Notes under the pieces: generated by a model
What the model was told of the DNA's origin: nothing
Seen by the model: the letters and a program-made list of their open reading frames with translations, nothing else
Databases searched by the model: none
DNA from: a virus
IMG/VR virus record: IMGVR_UViG_3300030118_003960
Location: 1-43,710 of that record
Reading direction: 5' to 3' (one strand)
Length of the DNA stretch: 43,710 nucleotides
Shown: positions 1 through 9,046 of the stretch, piece by piece
Layout of the letters: each line of letters begins with the position of its first letter
Numbering within the stretch: position 1 is the stretch's first letter
Position numbers and translations under genes: made by a program

Positions 1-3000
1 ATTTTTGTATAAATAATATTTCCATGTTCCTTTTTTAATTTCTTTTGGAAGTTCTGGCGCTTCAAGTAAAGATTTGTACATTTCATACAAAAACTCACGT
101 GCTAATTTTCCTTGCGATATTGCAGGAGCAGGTAAATATGGATTTGATAAAGGGTCTTGACCAACAACCCATCCTAACATCCAGGAATGAACACCTGCTG
201 CTTCAATAGCATTAAATCTTCTTAAATTCTTTTTAACCCATGTAGTATCTAATTCTCCAGGGTCAGCAGCACCAAGAATTTCATGCCTGTAATTTAAAAG
301 AGCATGACCTAAAATAGCTCCAAGAGCTAAAAATTGGAAATTCCTATGATAGTTACCATTTTTATTATTTTCTCTAAATCCATTGTATATATTATGTGAA
401 GCAGATATAGCTGTTTGTGCATACACAGCAAAAGGTTTTAAAAGTTTACCCATAATTTGCGGTTGATACAATGGGTCAACTGTTCCTTGTGTATTTTGAT
501 GTGAAGCTAACATAATTTTTAATTTAATTCTATCAAGTCTTTTCTGCAACAAAGCTCTATCTTTAACAGAAACATCATTGCCATCTACATCTTTAAATCT
601 TTTAGCAAAAACACCTTTTTCTTTTATTGAAAATTCTGGTTTACTCCAATCAATGTCATAATCAGAAAATCCATATTTTTTAAATAAATCAATTTCACTA
701 AAACCATCTTTTTCTTTAGTATCAGATAATTGATACCTTGTTTTTAATCTATTGATAGCTGCAGCATTTCCTTCTTTAGCTTGTGCCACTAAAAATGGAA
801 GTTCATCTAAAGCTAAAAATATACTTGAAGTTCTTGCAATACCTTCCGTTGTTGGAAATCTCATTGTAGTAAATACTTTTTCTAAAACTTCAGCAAGAAA
901 ATTATCTTCTGCTTCGTTAATAGATACATAACTAATTCCAAGCATACCAGTTTGTTGAGCTTCTAGTCTTTTTCTAAAATCCGTTGCTAAAGCTGTATAA
1001 TATAAAACTTTAGGCAAATCGTAAGCTAAAGAATTTGCTGTAACTCCAATAAGAGCATTTTTTAAAGGTGATGTTGCACCTGATAGATTTGCTCTAACTA
1101 AATATCTATTTGCTCTTCCTAAAGTATTCATTGCTGATTGAAGATATTCTAAGCTTGCATCTGTATTTCTATCTGGCCTTAGTCCTGTTCTTACCTGTAT
1201 TGCTGTTTGTATAAATTCACCAAATTTATTTTTATTCACATCTAATTTTGCTATAACAGATGGTAAGTTGGTTTTAAATTTTAAATTAGGTATGTTAACC
1301 AAATATGGAAAATATTGCAAATTTGCTATAAGTTTTGCTGTTGATGCAGCATAGTTTGGTATATAATTATCATACTTATGTTCATAAACGTCAATAAATT
1401 TTCCTGATTTAGTTTTAATTCTTTCACCTAAATATATTTTTCTTCTTAATAATGTTCTTGGATTTAATCTTGAACCACCAAATTGTTTTTCAAAAGTCCA
1501 ATCTTTATATGCTTCTACTATGCCATCTTCTTTAAATTCATCAATTTGTTCTTTTGTTAGTTTTTTTGTTTTATATTTTTCAGAAGCCATTTCAACAGCA
1601 TATATATTAGCTTGCTTATCAAGTCTGTTTTGTAAATTTAAATTTAATAAATCAACTTCCTTTTTAAATTCTGTAGTTAAAACTCTTGGAACATAAAATG
1701 ATTCTTCTATAAATTTTAAAATTTTTTTAGTTTCCATGCTTTGATATTGAGCATCGTTCATATTAGATTTTAATGCAAGCTTTATAGAGTTCATATTGCT
1801 TGTTGTGTACTCTTTCCAACTTTTACCTATTTTAGATTCAACAGTATCTATTCTATAAATTACTTTATTTGTGCCTTCCATGTTTTTAACATCATATACT
1901 TTATTAAAAAACTTTGTAGCATTTTTTAATCTAGTAGCACCAACTTTATCTTTAGGATTATTTTTAACAAATTCTTTTAATCCATTATAAGCTTGAACAT
2001 CAAGATATTTAATATTATCTTTTATTTCTTTATCAAATAGTATTTTCCCATATTGTACAGCTCTTTTTTTAGGTCTAATTAATGTAGTAGGTTGTGTTAC
2101 CATTCTTCTTAAAATAGGTCTATTTTCTCTTAATGCTTTATCATGTAGCATTATATAAGCTTCTTGTTCAAATTTCTTTAATCTAGCTCCTTCAGATACA
2201 TCCAAAACTTGATGATTCTCTAAATCAGATGCTAATTTTTTTAATTCTGGTTTTTTGATTTTATCTGCAATCATTCTAATTACAGTTGGTTGTTGACCAT
2301 ATAAGTTGGCTTGCATTGCAGTAGTTTTTAAAAATTTTTCTAATCCTTTACCAAAAAACTTATTACTCATTTCAGATAATTTATCTATGTCTAATGAATT
2401 TTTTGTTTTAAGAAAAGGTTCTACGTCTTTTTTTATAGCAGGATTATCATCTATAAATCTTATTAATTCTTTAGTTTGTTCAAATGTTAAATCTAATGGG
2501 TTAATATCTTCCAATGATTTATCAGATGAATAAAATAAATTTTTAATTAAAGTTTTATATTGTTTATCACCAATATTATTGTCTAACAATATGTCTTCTG
2601 CTGTTGTAATGTTTCTATATTTTTTTGCTAAATCTTTTTTATTTGATGCAGTTATATTTTTTAAATCAACTACCATAGATGCAAATTGAGCTAAATCAGC
2701 ACTTGTAACATTTTTATTTAATTTAAATTCACTTGGATTTTCAATACCAACACTATTAGCATAAAATTCCATAAGTCCTTTTGATTCAACTGACCCCATG
2801 TCTGATGTTAAATTATTCCATAAGTTTTTTACAGATTTTAATAGCTTGCCTTTAACTTCATCATTTAAAGTAATATCTTCTTTGCTTGCTTTATTAACAA
2901 AGTTTTTAACAACAGTTTTATCTGGCTTATTACTAATATCTTCTATTGATAATCCTAATTTTTTTGCTCCTTTAGATATTTTTTGTACAACCTGTGTAAC

Positions 3001-6000
3001 ACCTTTTTCTACAGGTGATTCTTGTAATAATTTTTGTTTTTCAACAGCTATTTTAGTTAATAGCTTTTCTTGTGCTTTATGTATATCTCCCCAATTTTCT
3101 CTTTGTGTATAATAATCATCTATAGCTTCTTTTGTTCCATGGCCAGCAATTAATAACATTTGTGATTTTTCAGGGCCAGTTAATTCTAAACTATTAATAA
3201 ATATTTTTTCTATTTCTTTAAATGCTTTTGATTTTACAAATCCATCAGGAAATACTTTTTTACTAGCAGTTGTTAATTTTTGAGCAAATTGTGGAAATAT
3301 TAATTCATTTGGTTTTGATAATTTTTGCAATTGCAATGCTTTATTTTTAGGCAATGTTATTATTCTTTTTCTACCTCTAGCTTTAGCAGCACCACCCTCT
3401 TTCCTTGGTTTTAATAAATCTATATAATATTTATTATTTTGTGAATCAAAAACTATATGTCTTCCTCTTAATGCAGATATTTCTTCAGCACGAATTGGTG
3501 CATAATTTGCTATTAAATCTAAACCTAAATTAAATGTTTTATCTTTTTTCATTAGTGATTTTATTTGAGGAACTTTACTGTAAAATTCTTTTGGTTCAGG
3601 TAGTATTTGTTGTAATTTTTGTGTTCTTAATGCTAAATTATAATCAGCAGTTAATTGTTTTATATATTTGCTTTTTAAAGGATTTTTATTGATATAATTA
3701 TTTTCAAGAAGACCTTTAAATATTTCATTAACATTTGTTGTTGTATTTGGTGATATTTGACCAGTTTTTACTTGTGGTTGTTTTTTTAACCATTCAAAAT
3801 AATTTTCAACATCTTTATTTGTTATTTTTGTTATACTTTTTCTACCACTATGTTTTAACATACGATTTACATCTAACAATCTTTTTCTTAAAACTTCAGG
3901 TGTAAATGTATCTTTCAATATTGCAATATCATATTTATCTTTAATATTACTAGTTACAGATTTTTTATTTACGTATTTATTTAAATCATCTTTTTTAACA
4001 TCTTTTATTAAATTATCATAAGATTGTTTGTTAACAGGTATATCATCACTATAGGGTAGTAATTCTTTCTGTCTTTGTTGCTCTGTTTTTATACCTTTAA
4101 TGTCAGTTTGTATGTCTTTTAATAAAGACACTACTTGTTCTGCAATACTATTATTAGGTTTTTCTACAATATCAATACCTTCGCTTTTAGCAACACTTGC
4201 AGATTTCAATTCACCTGCATCTATTCCTTGCTGTGCTGATTCTTTATCAATAGTAATAACCTCGTTATTCATAGGTTTTCCAGCTTCTAATATAATAACA
4301 TCTTCAGTTGGCCTATGTAATTCAGATTTAACATCTTGTTTTTCAACTTCATTTTTACCATAACCTTGTAATAATGATTGAGCCATATCTTGTTTTATCA
4401 TATCAAACTTGTCAATTGTTTTTTGTTGTGCAAGTAAAACAACTTCTCTTTGCTTTTCTGACAATTTTACATTATTTTCTTTTTCATATCTTTGTATATA
4501 TTCATCTCTACCGTTTTTAGTTTCAATTTGTTGACTTCTATATCCTTGATAACCATTATATCCTAATGGAGTAACGTATGTTAAATATGCAATATCATCA
4601 TCAGATAATTTATTCATTTCTATTTTTGTAAAATCACCATCTTTGTTTTTAACACCTGCTTTATCTAGTATTTTTATTGTGTTATTTAATATTGTACTTA
4701 CATCTTTTAATCCATCTATTGTTTCAATTAAACTTGTTTGTGTATTTATATCTTTATCAAAAAATTCAAAAGGTGTATTTATACCTAAATCTGCTTTAAC
4801 ATTAGCTATGCTTTTGTTCATTAGCTTAGTTTCTGTTGTGCCAAAATTCTTATCAATAAGTTTATTGTTTTGATATTTTATATCTTGAACAATACTTCTT
4901 CTCATATTGTTTAAAGCTTTTGGAAAATTAATATCTCTAGGTGCAGGTAAACCTTCTATTGTTGCATTTTTACTTTTATGCCAATTAGGGTCATTTCTAT
5001 ATTTATATTGAGTTTTAGGTATAAAAGCTTTGTTTATACCCCACATTAATGCCATACTTGGATATTTTGCCATAGTATCAACAGCAAATTTTTTGTAATC
5101 AAAATCACCCTTATCATCGTAATACATAGCTCTTATATCTTTATCTAAAGCCATAGGCATTGTTTGATAAATTAATCCTTGAACTCCAAGTTTAGCTGGC
5201 TCACTTGTTAATGCTCTAGATGTAAAAGTGGCTAAATTCTTTTGACCCATTCTCCATTTAGCATTTGCCCATATATGACCTACTCCCATAGCTTGACCTA
5301 TACCAGTTGTTAAAAGACCAGTTGCAGCCATATCTCTACCACTTTTCCACGAATCAATCAATGTATCCCATGTTTTAATTGAACCATCTCCATTTTGATA
5401 TTTTCCACGTTTCATTCTTTGGTCAGCGGCTGAATTTATTGCACCTAAAGCAAAACCAGTACCTGCAAATCCACCAGTACCAAATGCAAGCCTTTCTGCT
5501 CCTTCTCCTTGCAAATAATCAAAAAGTTTTTTTTGTAATCTTGAGTTTGATTTTGTTTTAGGTATTGTTTTTACAATGTGACCATATCTAGCTTTTGCAA
5601 TCCAATTAGGTATTTTACTTGATAAATTTTTTAAACCTCTAAAACCATAAGTTGTAAACCTACCTGCTAATCCATACCCTGTAAAAAAAGATAAAACCGA
5701 AGCAGGGTCAGAAAAAGAAGCTATAGAAGCAGCAACGTCTTCCATAAAAGTATCGTTATATTTTGAATCATCTACTTCATATAAAGATTTCCCTGTTTGT
5801 ATTTCATATTGTTTTGCAGGTAAAGTTTGATTTAATCCTTGTTTAATGCTTTCTCTTATACCATCATATTTTTTTAAACCAGGAAATAAATCGTATACAT
5901 AATTATTTGTATCTACTAAACCTTCTAAAAATGAACCTACTTTTTTTGTTTTAGATGCAGTTAATTCTCCAAGTGGGTCTCCTACACGACCTAATTCTAA

Positions 6001-6324
6001 TCTCGGTTCTTGATTTATTTCTGTTGAATTTTTATTTATAAGTTCTGTTTGTTGCAATGTAATATCGTCCATTACATCATATAAATGATTTACATTTTGA
6101 GCTGAAGTATCAATGCTTTCAGGGTTAGGATTGTAAGGTTCTAATGGTGGTGGAGCTATTTCTTCATAAGCAGGTAATTCAGGCTTAATATCCTTCATAT
6201 AGTTATAAAGTAATTTATTTTTTTCATATTCTGGTGTTCCATCAGGAATACTATCAGAATAATATTTATTACTTATATCTAGTATTTTTTGTAAATCAAA
6301 ATTTTCAGATAAATTTGCAGACAT
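1..6324 (-). CDS. Giant polyvalent virion protein with embedded tyrosine-recombinase-like domain (partial, C-terminus off window)
   Basis: The frame is open from ATG at 6324 to base 1, so at least 2,108 residues are encoded and the gene continues beyond the window. Residues about 195-360 hold several Gly/Ala-rich hydrophobic stretches (such as AFGTGGFAGTGFALGA). Residues about 805-925 look like a tyrosine-recombinase core-binding (SAM-like) domain. Residues about 926-1090 look like its catalytic domain: Arg I is R945 (APIRAEEISALRG), the beta-hairpin Lys is about K986, the late His is H1062 (IAGHG), and Y1071 lies nine residues after it. The HxxR box is K1036-x-x-E1039. The rest is mostly Lys/Asn-rich helix, with more hydrophobic segments near residues 1968-2015. 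The gene is last in the virion block, directly after internal-virion candidates, where podoviruses encode ejected proteins. The domain assignment is from motifs. The ejection role and the possible loss of catalysis are inference. Confidence 0.85.
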   Translation of the reverse strand, partial: MSANLSENFDLQKILDISNKYYSDSIPDGTPEYEKNKLLYNYMKDIKPELPAYEEIAPPPLEPYNPNPESIDTSAQNVNHLYDVMDDITLQQTELINKNSTEINQEPRLELGRVGDPLGELTASKTKKVGSFLEGLVDTNNYVYDLFPGLKKYDGIRESIKQGLNQTLPAKQYEIQTGKSLYEVDDSKYNDTFMEDVAASIASFSDPASVLSFFTGYGLAGRFTTYGFRGLKNLSSKIPNWIAKARYGHIVKTIPKTKSNSRLQKKLFDYLQGEGAERLAFGTGGFAGTGFALGAINSAADQRMKRGKYQNGDGSIKTWDTLIDSWKSGRDMAATGLLTTGIGQAMGVGHIWANAKWRMGQKNLATFTSRALTSEPAKLGVQGLIYQTMPMALDKDIRAMYYDDKGDFDYKKFAVDTMAKYPSMALMWGINKAFIPKTQYKYRNDPNWHKSKNATIEGLPAPRDINFPKALNNMRRSIVQDIKYQNNKLIDKNFGTTETKLMNKSIANVKADLGINTPFEFFDKDINTQTSLIETIDGLKDVSTILNNTIKILDKAGVKNKDGDFTKIEMNKLSDDDIAYLTYVTPLGYNGYQGYRSQQIETKNGRDEYIQRYEKENNVKLSEKQREVVLLAQQKTIDKFDMIKQDMAQSLLQGYGKNEVEKQDVKSELHRPTEDVIILEAGKPMNNEVITIDKESAQQGIDAGELKSASVAKSEGIDIVEKPNNSIAEQVVSLLKDIQTDIKGIKTEQQRQKELLPYSDDIPVNKQSYDNLIKDVKKDDLNKYVNKKSVTSNIKDKYDIAILKDTFTPEVLRKRLLDVNRMLKHSGRKSITKITNKDVENYFEWLKKQPQVKTGQISPNTTTNVNEIFKGLLENNYINKNPLKSKYIKQLTADYNLALRTQKLQQILPEPKEFYSKVPQIKSLMKKDKTFNLGLDLIANYAPIRAEEISALRGRHIVFDSQNNKYYIDLLKPRKEGGAAKARGRKRIITLPKNKALQLQKLSKPNELIFPQFAQKLTTASKKVFPDGFVKSKAFKEIEKIFINSLELTGPEKSQMLLIAGHGTKEAIDDYYTQRENWGDIHKAQEKLLTKIAVEKQKLLQESPVEKGVTQVVQKISKGAKKLGLSIEDISNKPDKTVVKNFVNKASKEDITLNDEVKGKLLKSVKNLWNNLTSDMGSVESKGLMEFYANSVGIENPSEFKLNKNVTSADLAQFASMVVDLKNITASNKKDLAKKYRNITTAEDILLDNNIGDKQYKTLIKNLFYSSDKSLEDINPLDLTFEQTKELIRFIDDNPAIKKDVEPFLKTKNSLDIDKLSEMSNKFFGKGLEKFLKTTAMQANLYGQQPTVIRMIADKIKKPELKKLASDLENHQVLDVSEGARLKKFEQEAYIMLHDKALRENRPILRRMVTQPTTLIRPKKRAVQYGKILFDKEIKDNIKYLDVQAYNGLKEFVKNNPKDKVGATRLKNATKFFNKVYDVKNMEGTNKVIYRIDTVESKIGKSWKEYTTSNMNSIKLALKSNMNDAQYQSMETKKILKFIEESFYVPRVLTTEFKKEVDLLNLNLQNRLDKQANIYAVEMASEKYKTKKLTKEQIDEFKEDGIVEAYKDWTFEKQFGGSRLNPRTLLRRKIYLGERIKTKSGKFIDVYEHKYDNYIPNYAASTAKLIANLQYFPYLVNIPNLKFKTNLPSVIAKLDVNKNKFGEFIQTAIQVRTGLRPDRNTDASLEYLQSAMNTLGRANRYLVRANLSGATSPLKNALIGVTANSLAYDLPKVLYYTALATDFRKRLEAQQTGMLGISYVSINEAEDNFLAEVLEKVFTTMRFPTTEGIARTSSIFLALDELPFLVAQAKEGNAAAINRLKTRYQLSDTKEKDGFSEIDLFKKYGFSDYDIDWSKPEFSIKEKGVFAKRFKDVDGNDVSVKDRALLQKRLDRIKLKIMLASHQNTQGTVDPLYQPQIMGKLLKPFAVYAQTAISASHNIYNGFRENNKNGNYHRNFQFLALGAILGHALLNYRHEILGAADPGELDTTWVKKNLRRFNAIEAAGVHSWMLGWVVGQDPLSNPYLPAPAISQGKLAREFLYEMYKSLLEAPELPKEIKKGTWKYYLYKN

Positions 6325-6325
6325 A

Positions 6326-7492
6326 TTATAGTTCTTCTAATTCTCTTCTAATTTTTTCTTTTTGTTTTTGTTTTTTTCTTTCATTATCTGAAAGAGCAAA
6401 ATAATTATTTCCTGTCCATCTATAATATTTAGCTTTTTCAAGTTCTATTAATCCTGCATAGCCTCTAGCTTCTTCATCATACATTGTAAATATTTCATCA
6501 TATGTCATCCCATCCATTGAACTTAAATCACTTGCTATTACTTCATTTATATCTTCTTTTGTTGTTCCGTAAATATCTGTCATATCAGCTATAAGAGCAT
6601 TGCTGGTCATAGCAACATCTAAATTAAATGTATCACTACCTTTTAATTGTTGTTTTGCTTGAGTTTGAGCTAATGTTTTTTTAAATTTTTCAATAGCATT
6701 TATCGAGCTATTATGATTTTTAATATTGCTTGTAACATTCTTTTTAACATCTTCAATTCTACTTTCTAATGCTTTTTTATCTCCTGTTAATACAAAAAAC
6801 ATTTCATCATCATTAATTGTTCCTTCAGACCTTATAGCTACTAAAGCTGTTTCTAAAACACTTTTGTAATTATCTATATCATTTTCAATTGCAAAATCTG
6901 CTTTTGGAGATAGACCTTCAGGTTGTGATACAAATTGTAATTTTCCATCTGGATTAAATATAGACTTTGCATCTTTAAAATTATTTATTTTTCTAAGCTC
7001 TTCTTGTATTTTGCTTAAGGTTAAGGTATCAGTAAATTTCTTTTTATTTTCATCGCTTGAAAATACTTCATTAAAATTTGGCAATATAGCATACCCATTA
7101 TCAATAGTTTTTTGATAATTTATAGTATTTCTTGTTTTTTCATTTAGTTCATTATCTTTAGCTATTTTGTTTAATTGTTGAACAGGATTGTCTTGTATAT
7201 TTTTATTTAAAAACGATTGCGTAGAAATTAAAGTAGTTAATTCATTCAATGAAGTTGCACTTTTAATAGCATCTCCATATCCAGTAATTAAATTTTCTTG
7301 ATTAGTCCTTTTATTCTTTAATTTGTTATTTTCTATCTTATTAAAATCAATTTGATTTTGAATCAAGTCTTGCTGTTTTTTATACTCCATTTGTTCTTGA
7401 GCTGCATTTCTTTGATTAATTTGATTTACTATTTGAAGTAATTGATTTAACCCAGCCATTGGGTCTTTTTTCTCAAATCCTTTTATTGCCAT
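6326..7492 (-). CDS. Putative internal virion protein, coiled-coil rich
   Basis: This is a 388-residue protein rich in Gln, Asn and Lys. Long heptad-like helices lie near its N-terminus (about residues 15-75) and again around 245-275. No catalytic motif or signal peptide is visible. Its stop is one base from the start of the giant virion protein, and it has an AAAGGAT ribosome site, so the two are co-translated. Position between tail genes and the giant protein, together with the helical composition, suggests a structural or internal-core protein. No family was recognised. Confidence 0.7.
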   Translation of the reverse strand: MAIKGFEKKDPMAGLNQLLQIVNQINQRNAAQEQMEYKKQQDLIQNQIDFNKIENNKLKNKRTNQENLITGYGDAIKSATSLNELTTLISTQSFLNKNIQDNPVQQLNKIAKDNELNEKTRNTINYQKTIDNGYAILPNFNEVFSSDENKKKFTDTLTLSKIQEELRKINNFKDAKSIFNPDGKLQFVSQPEGLSPKADFAIENDIDNYKSVLETALVAIRSEGTINDDEMFFVLTGDKKALESRIEDVKKNVTSNIKNHNSSINAIEKFKKTLAQTQAKQQLKGSDTFNLDVAMTSNALIADMTDIYGTTKEDINEVIASDLSSMDGMTYDEIFTMYDEEARGYAGLIELEKAKYYRWTGNNYFALSDNERKKQKQKEKIRRELEEL

Positions 7493-7495
7493 ATA

Positions 7496-7960
7496 TTAAT
7501 ATCCTTTAATACGTTGTGCTGTACTATGCCATTGATTAATTAAATCAGAAATCATTCCAATACCTTGTGATTGTTGACCTCTAACATTAGTTAATATATC
7601 AGTCATTGATTTACCATAAACATCTCTTGCACCTGCTTGTTGTTTTCCAAATGCAGAAGTTCCTGCAAAACCACCTGCTGCTTGTTGAGCTGCTTGCCCA
7701 CCAAGACTTTTATATAAACCAGGAAGCATTGATTGTCCTTGTGCTTGTATTTGTGGTGCATAAGTAGAAAAACTAGCTCCTCTTAACATTTCAGGTGATA
7801 TTCCCTGAAACATAACCGCAGGTATATCTTCTTCAGTTAACCCATATTCTTGTTGAAATGCAGATGCAATTTGTTCTGGTGTTAAATCTGATAATTGTCC
7901 AAAACCCATTTGTCCAAAACCCATAGCTTGCAATGAATCTAATATACTTTGTTGAAACAT
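7496..7960 (-). CDS. Small Gly/Ala/Gln-rich virion protein
   Basis: This is a 154-residue protein. Its N-terminus carries a short internal repeat (MGFGQMGFGQL) and its middle is rich in Gln, Ala and Gly (GGQAAQQAAGGFAGTSAFG). This composition recalls small internal virion proteins of podoviruses, but no named family is recognised. A good AGGAG site precedes ATG 7960, and the gene sits in the tight cluster of three virion candidates upstream of the giant gene. The role is inferred from position only. Confidence 0.65.
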   Translation of the reverse strand: MFQQSILDSLQAMGFGQMGFGQLSDLTPEQIASAFQQEYGLTEEDIPAVMFQGISPEMLRGASFSTYAPQIQAQGQSMLPGLYKSLGGQAAQQAAGGFAGTSAFGKQQAGARDVYGKSMTDILTNVRGQQSQGIGMISDLINQWHSTAQRIKGY

Positions 7961-7961
7961 T

Positions 7962-8756
7962 TTATTCTCCTAATAATTGTTGCAATAACATTGGTAACAT
8001 TATTGCGCTTTGTAAATTTTCCATTCCTGTTTTTAATCCTTCACCACCTGTAATTGATTCTAATATATTTGCAATTCCTGGAGTCGAAGATTCTAAAACT
8101 TTTAAAGGTGGAAGATTTTTTGCTTTTAATAAACTAGATAATTGTTCTGTTATTTTTTTATCGCTAAATTCAGTTAATCCTTGATTCATTAATTGGTCTT
8201 CAGCTTCAACTGTTAAATCTCCTAATTTTTTTGATGCTTGTATTCCTTCTTTGTATTTACCATAAACACTTGAATCTTTGTCTGCTCCCATTAATTTACT
8301 TAAAACCATACTTGATAAACCACTTCCAAATGCACCTCTAGCTATGTCACCACTTGATATTTGTGCATCTTCGGCCATTCTAGTAAAATCTTTCATTCCA
8401 CGTCTTAAAAAAGTATTACCATATCTTTCTTGCATATCTTTATTAAGAAGCATTTCAGCTCCTCTTTTTTGGTCATATAATTTTTTACCTGAAACAGCAG
8501 CACCTGTTAAAGCTGAAATTAATGGTGTTCCAAATATTGAACCAGCAATTTTTATTGCTTTTAAAATACCTTTGTTTCTGTCAGCTTTTTTTCTTGCATC
8601 AGATTGCAATTTTTCAAGTTCATCTTCAAATTTTTCTTGCATTTCACCCATTTGTTTTGATGTGGCTCTTTGCGATTGTTGTTGTTGAAGATTGCTTTTT
8701 TGCATTAAATCTGCAAGACTTGCCCTTACTCCTGCTATTTGATATGGTGAGGCCAT
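7962..8756 (-). CDS. Putative internal virion protein with coiled coil and hydrophobic segment
   Basis: This is a 264-residue protein. Residues about 20-65 form a charged Gln/Glu/Lys coiled coil. A Gly/Ala-rich hydrophobic stretch follows near residues 68-90 (IAGSIFGTPLISALTGAAV) and could insert into or sit against a membrane. The C-terminal half is helical and Met/Leu/Gly rich. The ribosome site is AAAGGA. Its place directly ahead of the other internal-virion candidates and its membrane-like segment fit a role in the inner core or in DNA ejection, which is inference. No family was recognised. Confidence 0.65.
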   Translation of the reverse strand: MASPYQIAGVRASLADLMQKSNLQQQQSQRATSKQMGEMQEKFEDELEKLQSDARKKADRNKGILKAIKIAGSIFGTPLISALTGAAVSGKKLYDQKRGAEMLLNKDMQERYGNTFLRRGMKDFTRMAEDAQISSGDIARGAFGSGLSSMVLSKLMGADKDSSVYGKYKEGIQASKKLGDLTVEAEDQLMNQGLTEFSDKKITEQLSSLLKAKNLPPLKVLESSTPGIANILESITGGEGLKTGMENLQSAIMLPMLLQQLLGE

Positions 8757-8758
8757 AG

Positions 8759-9046
8759 TTATTCCTTTTCTCTTAAAATTTTACTGTTAAATATATTACA
8801 TTTTTCCTTCATATACAAATTGTCCATTTCACCTTGTATTTTACTTAAAATATCATTTTTTGCATTTTCACAACAACTAACATATTTACTATCATCTGGA
8901 TAGCCATTAAAACCCCAACCTTCGTTCATTTCTATAGGATTATCTTTAGGTAATTTTTGAAGTTCATCATAATTATCAGTATAACCTACTCTTGATATAT
9001 CTTTATCTTTATACTTTTTTATAATATTTAATATTTTATTAATCAT
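8759..9046 (-). CDS. Hypothetical protein
   Basis: This is a 95-residue, Lys/Asp-rich protein with a helical N-terminus (MINKILNIIKKYKDKD), a Gly-Trp-Gly-Phe patch and three Cys residues (a CC pair and one more), which do not form an obvious metal site. Its ATG overlaps the stop of the 723-residue gene as TAATG, so it is probably translationally coupled to it. I recognise no family. Its position suggests a small virion or assembly protein. Confidence 0.6.
   Translation of the reverse strand: MINKILNIIKKYKDKDISRVGYTDNYDELQKLPKDNPIEMNEGWGFNGYPDDSKYVSCCENAKNDILSKIQGEMDNLYMKEKCNIFNSKILREKE

Noticed and set aside
3040-3930. Evidence that the phage integrates (temperate lifestyle)
   Set aside because: The recombinase-like domain is embedded in a giant virion protein and lacks the HxxR arginine. 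No stand-alone integrase, repressor pair or attachment site is visible.
2306-5561. Several plus-strand open frames (such as 2306-2533, 2798-3112, 4100-4363)
   Set aside because: They lie opposite the continuous giant minus-strand gene, have Phe/Leu/Ser-rich shadow composition, and lack ribosome sites.
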